DNA from: Alteromonas sp. MMG017
GTDB taxonomy: Bacteria > Pseudomonadota > Gammaproteobacteria > Enterobacterales > Alteromonadaceae
Direction: 5' to 3'
DNA length: 64,000 nt
NCBI RefSeq assembly: GCF_018100795.1
Contig: NZ_JAGJDY010000004.1
Coordinates: 372,001 to 436,000 of the forward strand
Shown here: one piece after another, positions 19,501 to 27,472 of the stretch
Numbering within the stretch: the stretch's first letter is position 1
Layout: every line of letters begins with the position of its first letter
Position numbers and translations under genes: made by a program
The notes under the pieces: generated by a model
What the model was told of the DNA's origin: nothing
The model's database searches: none
What the model saw: the letters and a program-made list of their open reading frames with translations, nothing else

Positions 19501-19534
19501 CGATTTTAGATTTGTATAGCTTGTTATGTGTCAC
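16529..19534 (-). CDS. TonB-dependent receptor, Xanthomonas/Caulobacter type
   Basis: A 1001-residue outer-membrane TonB-dependent transporter. A signal peptide (about residues 1-29, ending VQA) is followed by a TonB-box-like IEVIQVSG. The plug domain contains EDIGKFPDTNLAESLQRITG and ITARGFGPDFNMVTLNGR, then a long beta-barrel ends in aromatic GARYTF. This plug pattern marks the TIGR01782 group of large receptors, which import oligosaccharides and other complex substrates rather than siderophores. The start is GTG, with AGAGAGAAAG upstream. Two LacI-type operators precede it, so it should be induced with the divergent glucosidase gene. The substrate is inferred to be a beta-glucoside or beta-glucan oligosaccharide. 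Confidence 0.92.
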   Translation of the reverse strand: MTHNKLYKSKIATSLSLILGTGLMFPVQAQEASENDNIEVIQVSGIRSSVQESMGIKRDSAGVVDAISAEDIGKFPDTNLAESLQRITGISISRNNGEGSQITARGFGPDFNMVTLNGRTMPGAALPNGGSVGNSRAFNFSDLASESVRAVEVYKTGRASIATGGIGASVNIRTARPFDASETGIMASVGAKALHDTTNRVGDDVTPELSGFINYLDDDRTFGVTFTGSYQQRDSAAQGAFVNEWRVKPFDGTVPQSPDPANPDSGDPIVLNNAPAMGQLFGIPSDLRYYMADRERERTNAQLTFQYAPSDNLVATLDYTYSKQDLYEARAEQSIWMDDRYFTNLTFDDNTVKTPVLITQERRDLLPRDLGLALQELNQVNENKSVGFNVKYFATDDLTLHFDLHNSTAEGRPDSPYGTWTNLGLGANVARGQGVDFSGDFPIMMLDFDDVSRTNLNGNGVLDQDDVGTSILDMNFASQETEITQARIDGSYAMDTGSINFGIESRAMESTSLQSLTRHTMGNWGIENPGELPAGSLTPLDLASEFSDFNTTGMFSQGFTGSVAEIGAFAADEYGFDLLANNPFATNRTIEEDITSVYFEFDLSGELNGMEYNLLTGIRYENTDVTSIANISLPSGIAWEGNNDFNVRFGSDMEDVEVDSSYDHFLPALDFDIEVMENVIARFSYSKTIARPTYNNLSAASTVGTPSSPTLLSDGPTATASSGNPALIPLESDNVDLSLEYYFDETSYVSVGFYDKRVKNFIGNEQVEENIFGLTDATAGPRAQAAMDELEARGIPISDTSLFNMVAAMENGVDYDSMTDEQFEAEYDIIPNGDDPLMTFINSKPVNNKNANIYGFELAAQHFFGDTGFGIQANYTTVTGDIGFDNNANPSITQFALVGLSDTANLIFMYEMDALQARIAYNWRDKFLDTTSQYVNEPGYTEAYSQIDFSMSYEVSDALTVSFEGINITDENIRRHGRTSAMLWKIDELGARYALGARYTF

Positions 19535-19576
19535 TGTCTTTCTCTCTTATGTTGTGCTGAGTGATGAGCGCCTCCC

Positions 19577-19592
19577 AAGAAAGGGCTTTCTC
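19577..19592. promoter_or_regulatory. LacI-family operator 1 (TonB receptor side)
   Basis: AAGAAAGGGCTTTCTC is a 16-bp near-palindrome differing in its centre from the two other copies. It lies 43 bp upstream of the receptor start codon. The CTTTC half-sites around a central CG/GC step are typical of LacI-type operators. Confidence 0.65.
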
Positions 19593-19617
19593 AGGTTTAT
19601 CAACGAAACACCCGCAA

Positions 19618-19633
19618 GAGAAAGCGCTTTCTC
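19618..19633. promoter_or_regulatory. LacI-family operator 2 (TonB receptor side)
   Basis: GAGAAAGCGCTTTCTC is a perfect 16-bp palindrome. It is 41 bp (about four helical turns) from operator 1, centre to centre, so dimers of the regulator could bind on the same DNA face. Confidence 0.8.
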
Positions 19634-19845
19634 AAAACTAAGTCATCCTAGACTAAAGATCAACATTTTTTTCACACAAAGTTCACAACGAAAAGCCAGC
19701 TTTAAATCGAACACCTAGTTACATTAATATTTCTTATTTAAAATCATAATCTTGAGTTATCCCCTAGAATATTATTAATTGACTAATCTAGACCAAATGT
19801 AAACGGGCATTTTCTAACGTAAAGATAAAATATAACAACTTTACA

Positions 19846-19861
19846 AAGAAAGCGCTTTCTC
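19846..19861. promoter_or_regulatory. LacI-family operator 3 (GH1 side)
   Basis: AAGAAAGCGCTTTCTC matches operator 2 at 15 of 16 bases. It is 117 bp before the GH1 start codon and presumably controls the plus-strand GH1-transporter-regulator genes. The AT-rich DNA between operators 2 and 3 must hold both divergent promoters. Confidence 0.8.
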
Positions 19862-19978
19862 AAAATATTGAGTTCATGCTATAAACAAAATAGGTGAAGT
19901 CATCCATCGCGCTTATTTCTCACGCTTTCCAACCTTCACCTCGCTACATTATTGAGAATTGTAATAGGACCTTTAGAA

Positions 19979-21319
19979 ATGATGAAAGACATAGAGCTAC
20001 CCAAAACAAGCCCAATGCTAGAAAAACAATTTACGTTTGGAACAGCAACTTCTTCTTTTCAAATAGAGGGGGATGCTGAAAACCGAATGGAAAGTATTTG
20101 GGATGTTTTTTGTCGTACCCCTGGGGCAGTAGCTGATAATTCTGATGGTGCTGTAGCGTGTGAACACATTCTTAGGTGGCGTGAAGATGTTGAAATGCTA
20201 AAGCAACTTGGCGTAGATGCGTATCGCTTTTCTATATCATGGCCTCGGGTAATGAATCAGGAAGGGGAATTGAATGAAAAAGGAGTTTCTTTTTATATTC
20301 AATTGCTTGACGTGTTAATTGAGGCGAATATAAAGCCTTTTGTTACCCTTTACCATTGGGATTTACCACAGTATTTAGAAGATAAAGGCGGGTGGCTATA
20401 CCGTCAAACGGCGTACGATTTTGCAAACTATGCCGACAAAATTACCGCTGCCCTTGGTGAGCGAGTTTATTCCTATGCCACCTTTAATGAACCCTTTTGT
20501 TCTGCATATTTAGGCTACGAAATTGGTGTTCATGCCCCTGGACGAAAAGGAAGAAAGCGGGGTAGAGCGGCAGCGCATCACATTTTGCTTGCCCACGGAT
20601 TAGGCATGCAAGTGCTAAGAAAGAATGCTCCTCATGCTTTGAATGGCATCGTTTTAAATTTTACGCCATGCTATAGCGCATCAGATTCAGAGGCAGACAA
20701 ACTTGCTACAGAAATGGCGGATCAATATATTAATCAATGGTATATGCAACCTGTAATGGAAGGTAGTTACCCCTATGTTATTGATGCATTGGCTGAGAAT
20801 GATAAACCTCCTATTGAGTCAGGCGATATGGAAATTATTTGTCAGCCTTTAGATTTTCTTGGCATTAACTTCTACACCCGCCTTCACTACTCTGCACCCA
20901 GTAAAGCTGAAGACCTATTCCACGAGCACGCCCATCAAGCACCCATGACAGATATTGGTTGGGAAATTTACCCTGAAGCTTTACGTGAACTACTCGTTTC
21001 TTTGCATGAGCGCTATAAACTACCTCCTGTGTACATTACAGAGAACGGGGCTGCCATGGCAGATGTCCTTCAAGATGGTATGGTAGACGATGAGGGTAGA
21101 ATTGATTATTACACAGGACACTTAAACGCGGTAAACGAGGCAATGGAATCTGGCGTGAAAGTGAGTGGTTACTTCGCATGGAGCCTAATGGATAATTTTG
21201 AATGGGCTGAGGGCTATGAAAAACGGTTCGGGCTTGTATATGTTGATTTTGATACGCAAGAACGTACGTTTAAAAACAGCGCGAAGGCTTACCAACGTTT
21301 ATTAGCTAGTCGTAAATAA
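19979..21319 (+). CDS. Family GH1 beta-glucosidase
   Basis: A 446-residue cytoplasmic glycoside hydrolase of family 1, of normal length. The acid/base glutamate is in TFNEP (residue 171) and the nucleophile in ITENG (residue 355). FGTATSSFQIEG and SISWPRV are N-terminal family motifs, and GYFAWSLMDNFEWAEGY is the C-terminal substrate-binding block. There is no signal peptide, so it acts on imported disaccharides or aryl glucosides. The ATG at 19979 is preceded by AATAGGA; an upstream TTG in frame is less likely. The divergent operator 3 indicates LacI-type control. Confidence 0.93.
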   Translation: MMKDIELPKTSPMLEKQFTFGTATSSFQIEGDAENRMESIWDVFCRTPGAVADNSDGAVACEHILRWREDVEMLKQLGVDAYRFSISWPRVMNQEGELNEKGVSFYIQLLDVLIEANIKPFVTLYHWDLPQYLEDKGGWLYRQTAYDFANYADKITAALGERVYSYATFNEPFCSAYLGYEIGVHAPGRKGRKRGRAAAHHILLAHGLGMQVLRKNAPHALNGIVLNFTPCYSASDSEADKLATEMADQYINQWYMQPVMEGSYPYVIDALAENDKPPIESGDMEIICQPLDFLGINFYTRLHYSAPSKAEDLFHEHAHQAPMTDIGWEIYPEALRELLVSLHERYKLPPVYITENGAAMADVLQDGMVDDEGRIDYYTGHLNAVNEAMESGVKVSGYFAWSLMDNFEWAEGYEKRFGLVYVDFDTQERTFKNSAKAYQRLLASRK

Positions 21320-21341
21320 CAAATATAAGAAGGAATACGCT

Positions 21342-22874
21342 GTGAATCATTCGCTAAGTGTAAGGGAAAAGATTGGTTATGGGTTGGGAGATGCAGCGGC
21401 TAATCTAGTTTGGCGTGGTGCCCTTGCATACCTAGCGGTATTCTACACCGATACTTTTGGATTGACCGCGGCGGCGGCCGCTATGCTTTTTTTGGTGGTA
21501 CGCCTTACTGATGGTGTCACCGACATTATTATGGGAATGATTGCCGATAGAACGCAGACTAAACTAGGTAAATTTCGACCTTGGATATTAGGTTCTACCC
21601 CGTTTCTCGGTTTGTTCATGGTGCTATGTTTTACCACTCCTGATTTTTCTTATACAAATAAGCTCATTTATGCCTACCTGACCTACATAGGGCTAACATT
21701 AGCTTACACGGTAAATAACGTCCCCTATTCCGCATTAATGGGTGTGATGACAAGCGACGACCGGGAACGCACGAGTCTATCCGGCTTTCGTTTTGCTGGC
21801 GCGTTTATGGGCGGCCTGTTAGTTATGGGCTGTTTACCGATGCTGGTTGCGTTTTTCGGTGAAGGCGATACCGCAAAGGGCTATCAATATGCCATGTATC
21901 TTTTTGCTACCTTATTGGTCGCACTCATGTTCACAACCGTAGCGACAACGAGAGAAAGGGTGCCAGTCGTGCAAAACGACGGGGCAAGCTTACTTCAAGA
22001 GTTAAAAGATCTGTCTCGGCAGCTACCTTTAATTCTGTTTCCACTCTCGGCAATCACTGCCTTTTTCTATTATCGAAACTGGCCTAGTGGCATTGCTTTC
22101 GTGGTGGTTATTTCAATAACCTCTTTCTTTATTAAGCGCCTTGTTAACCGACCTGAAGCGCAAAATAGCCGTTCACAACAAGACATCATTGATTTACTTA
22201 CCAATAAACCTTGGGTCATTTTGCTAGGCATGGGCTTCCTTACTATGATGTTTAACGGCATAAAGTACGGTGTCATTGCCTATTACTTTAAGTACTACAT
22301 TGGTGATGAATTGCTCACCGGATACTATTTTATCGCCTTATTGGTGGTCTCGATATTGGGCGCATTGGCCACACCAGCATTGTCGCGTTATATGGGCCGG
22401 AAAAAGCTATTTATTGTCTCGTTATTGGCAAGCAGCGCACTGACATGTGCGATTTACTTTGTTCCACAAGGATCTGTGACAGGCATATTTGTACTAGGCT
22501 GTGGTGCTGAATTTTTCGCTGCGATTATGCCAACCTTATTCTTTTCCATGTTGGGCGACTCTGCAGACTATAACGAATGGCGCACAGGCCGAAGAGCAAC
22601 CGGCTTAGTGTATTCGGCTGGCTCTTTCGTACAGAAAACCGGTGGGGGCTTTGCAGGCGCATTAGTACTGTTAGTGCTAGGCAGTTATGGCTATGACGGC
22701 ATGCAAGTCGATTCTATTTCGCAAACCTTACCAGGTATGCAAGCATTGATGAGCTGGATACCTGCCTGTTTCGGTATAGCCGGTGCGCTCCTTATTATGC
22801 TTTATCCGCTTACCGATGCGCGCCAGCAAGAAGTGACAGAGACTTTACTTAAGCGCCGTAGCGCAACTGCCTGA
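21342..22874 (+). CDS. GPH-family sugar:cation symporter (MelB-like)
   Basis: A 510-residue major-facilitator-type permease with about 12 membrane segments. The N-terminal EKIGYGLGDAAANLVWRG, the loop MGMIADRTQTKLGKFRPWIL and the GYQYAMYLFA region identify the glycoside-pentoside-hexuronide:cation symporter family. A YNEWRTGRRATGLVYS segment near the C-terminal half is also typical. It would carry the glucoside across the inner membrane for the GH1 enzyme. The start is GTG, with AAGAAGGA upstream, 22 bp after the GH1 stop. Confidence 0.92.
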   Translation: MNHSLSVREKIGYGLGDAAANLVWRGALAYLAVFYTDTFGLTAAAAAMLFLVVRLTDGVTDIIMGMIADRTQTKLGKFRPWILGSTPFLGLFMVLCFTTPDFSYTNKLIYAYLTYIGLTLAYTVNNVPYSALMGVMTSDDRERTSLSGFRFAGAFMGGLLVMGCLPMLVAFFGEGDTAKGYQYAMYLFATLLVALMFTTVATTRERVPVVQNDGASLLQELKDLSRQLPLILFPLSAITAFFYYRNWPSGIAFVVVISITSFFIKRLVNRPEAQNSRSQQDIIDLLTNKPWVILLGMGFLTMMFNGIKYGVIAYYFKYYIGDELLTGYYFIALLVVSILGALATPALSRYMGRKKLFIVSLLASSALTCAIYFVPQGSVTGIFVLGCGAEFFAAIMPTLFFSMLGDSADYNEWRTGRRATGLVYSAGSFVQKTGGGFAGALVLLVLGSYGYDGMQVDSISQTLPGMQALMSWIPACFGIAGALLIMLYPLTDARQQEVTETLLKRRSATA

Positions 22875-22948
22875 ATAACGGCATAATGCTTTATATAATG
22901 CGAACACCGCATTAATGAGCATCAAAACTAAGTTGGGGGAAGTGATAC

Positions 22949-23950
22949 GTGGCAACAATCTATGAAGTAGCTGATAAGGCAGGGGTCTCGTTGTCGACGG
23001 TATCTCGGGTTTTAAACGGTAAAACTACTGTAAATCCCGCCTTAAAAGCCAAGGTAGAAGAAGCCATGTTAGCGCTAAACTATCGCCCCAACTCCATCGC
23101 TCGTTCACTGGCCACCAGCCGCTCAGATAGTGTAGGCATTCTAGTTTCAGAGCTAAACTCGCCATTTTTTGGTGACTTGATGCAAGCCGTAGAGCTAACC
23201 CTAAGGGCCGCTGATAAGCACGTTATTATTACGGTAGGGCACAATAACTTAGAAACCGAACAAGATGCCGTCGAGTTTTTAATTGGCCGTAATTGCGATG
23301 CTATTATCATGCACGCTGAAGCCATGAGTGATGAGTATTTAAAAACGCTTAATGCATCTCGCCTCCCAATTTCTTTGGTTAACCGCCAAGTTAATGGCGT
23401 GGGTGAGGGGTGTATTGTGTTAGACAATGAAAAAGGCGGTTATTTAGCCACTCAGCATCTAATTAGTCTAGGCCATAAAAGTATTGCCTATATATCGGGC
23501 CCTTCTGATAAATGCGATGCCAACCAACGATTGGCAGGTCATAAGCGCGCGCTTAAAGACGCCGGAATAGCCTTTACGCCGAACTTAGTCTTTGAAGGAA
23601 ACTACACCGAAGAAGATGGGAAGGCAGGTTTATTAGAACTACTTTCCGGTGACACGTCTTTTTCAGCATTGGTGTGCGCGAATGATTGGATGGCTTCAGG
23701 CGCGATGAGTTGCGCTAGGGATTTAGGAATGAACCTACCACAAGATTTATCTATTGTAGGCTTTGATGACGCTGTATTTGCTCACCATGTATTTCCGCGA
23801 CTGACCACCGTTAGCAACCCTATCTCTGAGATGGCTGCAATGTCAGCACGACACATTTTAAATGTGGTGTATGGCTATAAAGATGAAGTACAAACTTTGT
23901 TTCAACCGTCATTGATTATACGAGAGTCCACCATGGCCTATGAAGCTTAA
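22949..23950 (+). CDS. LacI-family transcriptional regulator of the glucoside locus
   Basis: A 333-residue regulator. The N-terminal helix-turn-helix is ATIYEVADKAGVSLSTVSRV, followed by a hinge helix NYRPNSIARSLA and a periplasmic-binding-protein-like effector domain (VGILVSELNSPFFGDLM, then LSIVGFDDAVFAHH). It is a SalR/GalR-type repressor, expected to leave the operators when a glucoside is bound. It is the last gene of the GH1-transporter-regulator run. The three palindromes at 19577-19861 are its likely sites. The start is GTG. Confidence 0.92.
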   Translation: MATIYEVADKAGVSLSTVSRVLNGKTTVNPALKAKVEEAMLALNYRPNSIARSLATSRSDSVGILVSELNSPFFGDLMQAVELTLRAADKHVIITVGHNNLETEQDAVEFLIGRNCDAIIMHAEAMSDEYLKTLNASRLPISLVNRQVNGVGEGCIVLDNEKGGYLATQHLISLGHKSIAYISGPSDKCDANQRLAGHKRALKDAGIAFTPNLVFEGNYTEEDGKAGLLELLSGDTSFSALVCANDWMASGAMSCARDLGMNLPQDLSIVGFDDAVFAHHVFPRLTTVSNPISEMAAMSARHILNVVYGYKDEVQTLFQPSLIIRESTMAYEA

Positions 23951-24057
23951 AGGCGCACTCGAAATTATAAATCTGGTTTATGGCATCATCTCTTTCTAAG
24001 ATAAATGCATCTTACTGTTCCATGTGAAACCTTTAACCTTTTTTCGGAGCTACCTTT

Positions 24058-24591
24058 ATGCGTTTAACTGTTACCATCATTTTATTGCTAAGCTGTTTAA
24101 ATGCCTTTGCTGCAGAAGTAGTTTCCTCACCTATAGCACCTCGAACTAGTACAAAAGATAAAGCTTTGCTAGAAGCCGAAGAAAAAGTAAATAAGGTGCT
24201 TGATGCGCTACACCAATTAGCGAGTGATGCAAACTTCGACGATTATTTCGCCTTGTATAGTAATGACGCTGTTTTCATTGGTACAGATGCTACTGAGGTA
24301 TGGACAATTAATGCCTTTAAAGCCTATGCACAACCTCATTTTTCAAAAGGGCAGGGGTGGACATATACTCCCCATTCAAGGCATGTGTATTTTTCAAAAA
24401 ATCGAGATGTGGCGTGGTTCAATGAGCTTTTGGACAACAAAAGTTTAGGCGTGACACGTGGAACCGGTGTATTGATACTAGAGAACAATGCGTGGAAAGT
24501 GAGCCAATACCACCTAACCATCCCAGTGCCGAATGCGCTAGCCGATAGCGTTGCAGAACAGATTAAATCACATAGAAAAAAGGGCCAATAA
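24058..24591 (+). CDS. Exported SnoaL/NTF2-like protein
   Basis: A 177-residue protein with a signal peptide (about residues 1-18, LLSCLNAFA) and an NTF2-like/SnoaL cone domain. DYFALYSNDAVFIGTDATEV, FKAYAQPHF and SQYHLTIPVPN are the recognisable core segments. These domains act as small-molecule-binding or isomerase-like modules, and the periplasmic member here has no assigned substrate. The start is supported by CGGAG nine bases upstream. It is convergent with the OmpA-type lipoprotein gene, and the two share one terminator. Confidence 0.75.
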   Translation: MRLTVTIILLLSCLNAFAAEVVSSPIAPRTSTKDKALLEAEEKVNKVLDALHQLASDANFDDYFALYSNDAVFIGTDATEVWTINAFKAYAQPHFSKGQGWTYTPHSRHVYFSKNRDVAWFNELLDNKSLGVTRGTGVLILENNAWKVSQYHLTIPVPNALADSVAEQIKSHRKKGQ

Positions 24592-24602
24592 TGGCCCTTA
24601 TT
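24579..24602. terminator. Bidirectional terminator overlapping the SnoaL-like stop
   Basis: AAGGGCCA and TGGCCCTT form a strong stem around ATAA, flanked by A residues on the left and T residues on the right. It can terminate both convergent transcripts. The stop codon of the SnoaL-like gene lies in the loop and stem. Confidence 0.8.
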
Positions 24603-24621
24603 TATTGGTTAGCTGCTAACG

Positions 24622-25257
24622 CTATGACTGAGTTAGCGGCTGAATCTCTAGTTCTACACGACGGTTCATCGACCTATTAGCAGCAGTATCGTTTGGCACT
24701 TTAGGCTGATATTCACCCATACCTACTGTAGTAATACGGGTTGAATTAACGCCGTAATTCAATAACACGTTTCTAACTGCACCCGCTCGGCGCTCTGATA
24801 ACCCTTGGTTATATTGTTCCGAGCCTGTGTCGTCAGTGTGGCCTTTTATCATCAGTACCGTTTTTTCATAGTTATTCACTACTTTGGCAACATCTTGAAG
24901 TACTGGGTTAAAGTTGGGGCTGATAGAAGAACTGTCGGTTGCAAACGTGATGTCACCCGGCATTATCAAACGTAAGTTATCACCTTCTCGAACTACTTGA
25001 ACGCCCGTATCAGATAATTCACTACGAAGTTCTTCTTCTTGCTTATCCATATAACCACCAATTGCGCCACCCGCAATGGCACCAACCGCTGCCCCCCACG
25101 CGTAGCGACTTTTATCGTTATCTCCTGTTGCCTTACCTAGCAATGCGCCCATGACAGCGCCAATGGCAGCCCCTTTCTGAGAATTTGAAGGGTCATTAGC
25201 ACAGCCTGCAACAGCTAAAGATGCCGCTATTAAAGTAATTCCTATTTTCTTTTTCAT
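24622..25257 (-). CDS. OmpA-family outer-membrane lipoprotein (YiaD-like)
   Basis: A 211-residue lipoprotein. The lipobox SLAVAGC gives acylation at Cys19. A glycine-zipper region with AIGAVMGALLGKATG and AVGAIAGGAIGGYMD follows (about residues 29-70). The C-terminal OmpA peptidoglycan-binding domain contains IKGHTDDTGSEQYNQGLSERR and NRRVELEI. It would link the outer membrane to peptidoglycan, as E. coli YiaD does. It is transcribed alone. Confidence 0.9.
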   Translation of the reverse strand: MKKKIGITLIAASLAVAGCANDPSNSQKGAAIGAVMGALLGKATGDNDKSRYAWGAAVGAIAGGAIGGYMDKQEEELRSELSDTGVQVVREGDNLRLIMPGDITFATDSSSISPNFNPVLQDVAKVVNNYEKTVLMIKGHTDDTGSEQYNQGLSERRAGAVRNVLLNYGVNSTRITTVGMGEYQPKVPNDTAANRSMNRRVELEIQPLTQS

Positions 25258-25798
25258 AACATCCTCGGTACGTCGTTATTAATTATTACGGTGAAGACGA
25301 GCTTACGCTTACTTTTAAGCTTTTCACTTGCACACTCGCGTCACTTCTATCTTTTCTGTTATTAAATTATCGTCTCACTACACTGTTTAATAAACCGTGC
25401 AATAAACTGTGCAATACGTTTTGAGCAATAATTATTGAGCACTGTTAAGTAGGAAGTGCAGCAATATATATTCCACATTCATTAATTGGCTTGAGTGTAA
25501 CCAATAAACGAAAAACATTAAGGGCATTATAGAGGAAGTAAACTGAACGTAAGCTAAACGGCTGCCTGAAGTGCTAGCCGTGGGATGCCTTAACTTCGAA
25601 TGTGATATTTTGATAAACCCGTGAATACGAGATATATGCGCTCGCCCGTTTAAATAATGTTGAGATATAGTGCGAATATCTTTGTAAAGGGTACAGACCA
25701 ACGCAACGTTCTTACTTAGTCGCGTTTCTACGACAGTGTGTGCCTAACACACTGCTGAACTTACACCGAACCTCTACACTGTGTTGGATTCGATGCAC
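25258..25798. other. Intergenic region without a convincing gene
   Basis: A 540-bp AT-rich stretch separating the lipoprotein start and the end of the HD-GYP gene. An 89-codon minus-strand frame at 25432-25701 exists, but it lacks a ribosome-binding site and family-like sequence, so it is not called. Repeats of ATAAACCGTGCAATAAACTGTGCAATACG occur near 25389-25417, a 13-bp-period duplication. Promoter elements of the lipoprotein gene presumably lie at its left end. Confidence 0.5.
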
Positions 25799-26992
25799 TT
25801 ACCCGATAGACACCGAGCGTTCGAAAAAGGCATTAACGTCAATTTTATAATCAGCGGCAATAGCTGCTTTTGAAACCTTAACGTTTTTTTCTGATGCTAA
25901 ATCAATATCTTTCGGCTCTAGATAATGTGCATTTCGAACTGAGTAAAATACCTTAACTTTAGGCGCTAATGGCGAGTCAGTTTGCTCTATCACCATGGCT
26001 AGCCGTTCATTAGACAGTAATACTAAGCTTCCTACTGGATAGATACCCATGCATTTGATAAATTGCTGTACTAACGGTAAATCTAATCGAGACGGCGCAT
26101 CACTGAGTAAAATAGAAAACGCTTTTTGACTCGACATGCCAGATTTGTAAACTCTATCTGCAGTTAGGGCATCGTACATATCCGCAATAGCCAACATACG
26201 GCCTTCATGGCTAATATTTTCACCTTTAGTGCCCATAGGGTACCCTAACCCATCTAAGCGCTCATGATGCTCGCTGATAGTTCTAATTAAGGTCTTGTCT
26301 AAGTCGGTTTCATTTAAATAATCTACACCGTGTTTAACATGCCCTTTCATGATGTCCATTTCATCATCAGTTAAACGGCCAGGTTTATGCAGAATTTCAT
26401 CGGGTATTTGAATTTTACCCAGATCATGAAGAAAGCCCGAATAGGAGAGATCTTGAACTTCACTTTCGGACATTCCTAAATGACGACCAAAGTTAGCCAG
26501 TAAGATGGCAACATTCAAAGAATGTTCTAGTAGGTAATCGTCCTTTTCACGAATTTTCGTCAGGCACAATAACGCATCGGGATTGCGGTCTACTGAGGAA
26601 ACCAACTTTGCTGAAAATTCTTTCGGAATACTGCTATCAAAAGGCTGTGCTTTTTTAACACTGTTAAGCAGCTGCTTTTGGATGCGCTTACCTTGCACGT
26701 GCAACTTAGTTGCGCGGGTCAATTCATTTTCAAGGCTTGCCTTAGGCGCTTTCTCTTCGACTTTTTTGCTTACCGGCGCTTTCTTTTCAGCTTCAGGTTC
26801 ACCTGTAGATACGCTAAAGGCTTTGTCAGTATCGACAACAAGGGTTAACACTCCCCTTTTTTTAAGAGCATCAGCAATAGCTTGCGAAGTAACTCGCCCT
26901 TGGCTTTTAACTGAAAGTTGACCTTTCTGCTCCAGGATTTGATGTACAAACATACCCGGTTTCAAGTCTTTTATTGTAATTTTTTTAAGCAT
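25799..26992 (-). CDS. HD-GYP cyclic di-GMP phosphodiesterase
   Basis: A 397-residue protein with an N-terminal DUF3391-like domain (residues 1-130, LKPGMFVHQIL at its start) and a C-terminal HD-GYP domain. The HD pair is at residues 189-190 (FLHDLGKIQIPDEIL), and HHERLDGLGYP at 242-252 is the GYP signature. HD-GYP enzymes hydrolyse cyclic di-GMP to GMP and so lower biofilm-promoting signalling. The catalytic residues appear intact. There is no membrane segment, so it is cytosolic. No obvious partner gene lies beside it. Confidence 0.92.
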   Translation of the reverse strand: MLKKITIKDLKPGMFVHQILEQKGQLSVKSQGRVTSQAIADALKKRGVLTLVVDTDKAFSVSTGEPEAEKKAPVSKKVEEKAPKASLENELTRATKLHVQGKRIQKQLLNSVKKAQPFDSSIPKEFSAKLVSSVDRNPDALLCLTKIREKDDYLLEHSLNVAILLANFGRHLGMSESEVQDLSYSGFLHDLGKIQIPDEILHKPGRLTDDEMDIMKGHVKHGVDYLNETDLDKTLIRTISEHHERLDGLGYPMGTKGENISHEGRMLAIADMYDALTADRVYKSGMSSQKAFSILLSDAPSRLDLPLVQQFIKCMGIYPVGSLVLLSNERLAMVIEQTDSPLAPKVKVFYSVRNAHYLEPKDIDLASEKNVKVSKAAIAADYKIDVNAFFERSVSIG

Positions 26993-27065
26993 TATGAGTG
27001 AGATACCACTTTAAAAAACGCCACACCAACTGGTGATAAAATGTGCCATACATGAATACGTTAAA

Positions 27066-27404
27066 TTACTTTTCTAGTTCAGCCAATAAAGTATATAAAC
27101 TGGGCTTCCACCCATAAACTTTCATGTTCACTCTATGGTTTTTAACTAAGACTCCTTCCGACACTAGCAATGCACGCTGCTCTTCTGCTAGCTCAGAACC
27201 TGCTGGAAATGCTATTTTTCCATCGGATCTTATAACTCGATGCCATCGAGTAGTAACATCAGAGTCTTTTAAGCACTTTCCTACAAGTCTAGCCTTACCC
27301 GGCAAACCTGCAAGGTCTGCTAGCTGCCCATAGCTGACTACGAAACCACTTGGTACAATTGAAAGCGTTTTTAGTATTCTGGATTTTATCGCCATATTAA
27401 CCAT
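27066..27404 (-). CDS. Alkyltransferase-like DNA-binding protein (Atl family)
   Basis: A 112-residue protein of the MGMT C-terminal fold. In true O6-alkylguanine transferases the active-site motif is PCHRV; here it is RWHRV, with Trp54 replacing the alkyl-accepting cysteine. That defines alkyltransferase-like proteins, which bind and flip O6-alkylguanine and hand it to nucleotide excision repair. The surrounding [20 protein letters not shown] and SDGKIAFPAGS are intact. Start ATG as given; a second in-frame ATG three codons later is also possible. It is divergent from the DTW gene. Confidence 0.85.
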   Translation of the reverse strand: MVNMAIKSRILKTLSIVPSGFVVSYGQLADLAGLPGKARLVGKCLKDSDVTTRWHRVIRSDGKIAFPAGSELAEEQRALLVSEGVLVKNHRVNMKVYGWKPSLYTLLAELEK

Positions 27405-27472
27405 AATGCATATTATCCATTCTAACTATTTTCCACTTTTTAAAAATAGGAACTTTCTCAAAAACCAACACT

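Noticed and set aside
22896..22914. TAATGCG-AACAC-CGCATTA inverted repeat before the LacI gene
   Set aside because: A seven-base-pair hairpin unlike the CTTTC-type operators; possible leader structure but no further support.
24016..24031. TGTTCCATGTGAAACC, resembling parS
   Set aside because: Two mismatches including the central CACGTG core; likely a chance near-match 19 kb from oriC.
25432..25701. 89-codon minus-strand frame in the gap before the HD-GYP gene
   Set aside because: No ribosome-binding site, unusual composition and no recognisable sequence; treated as chance.
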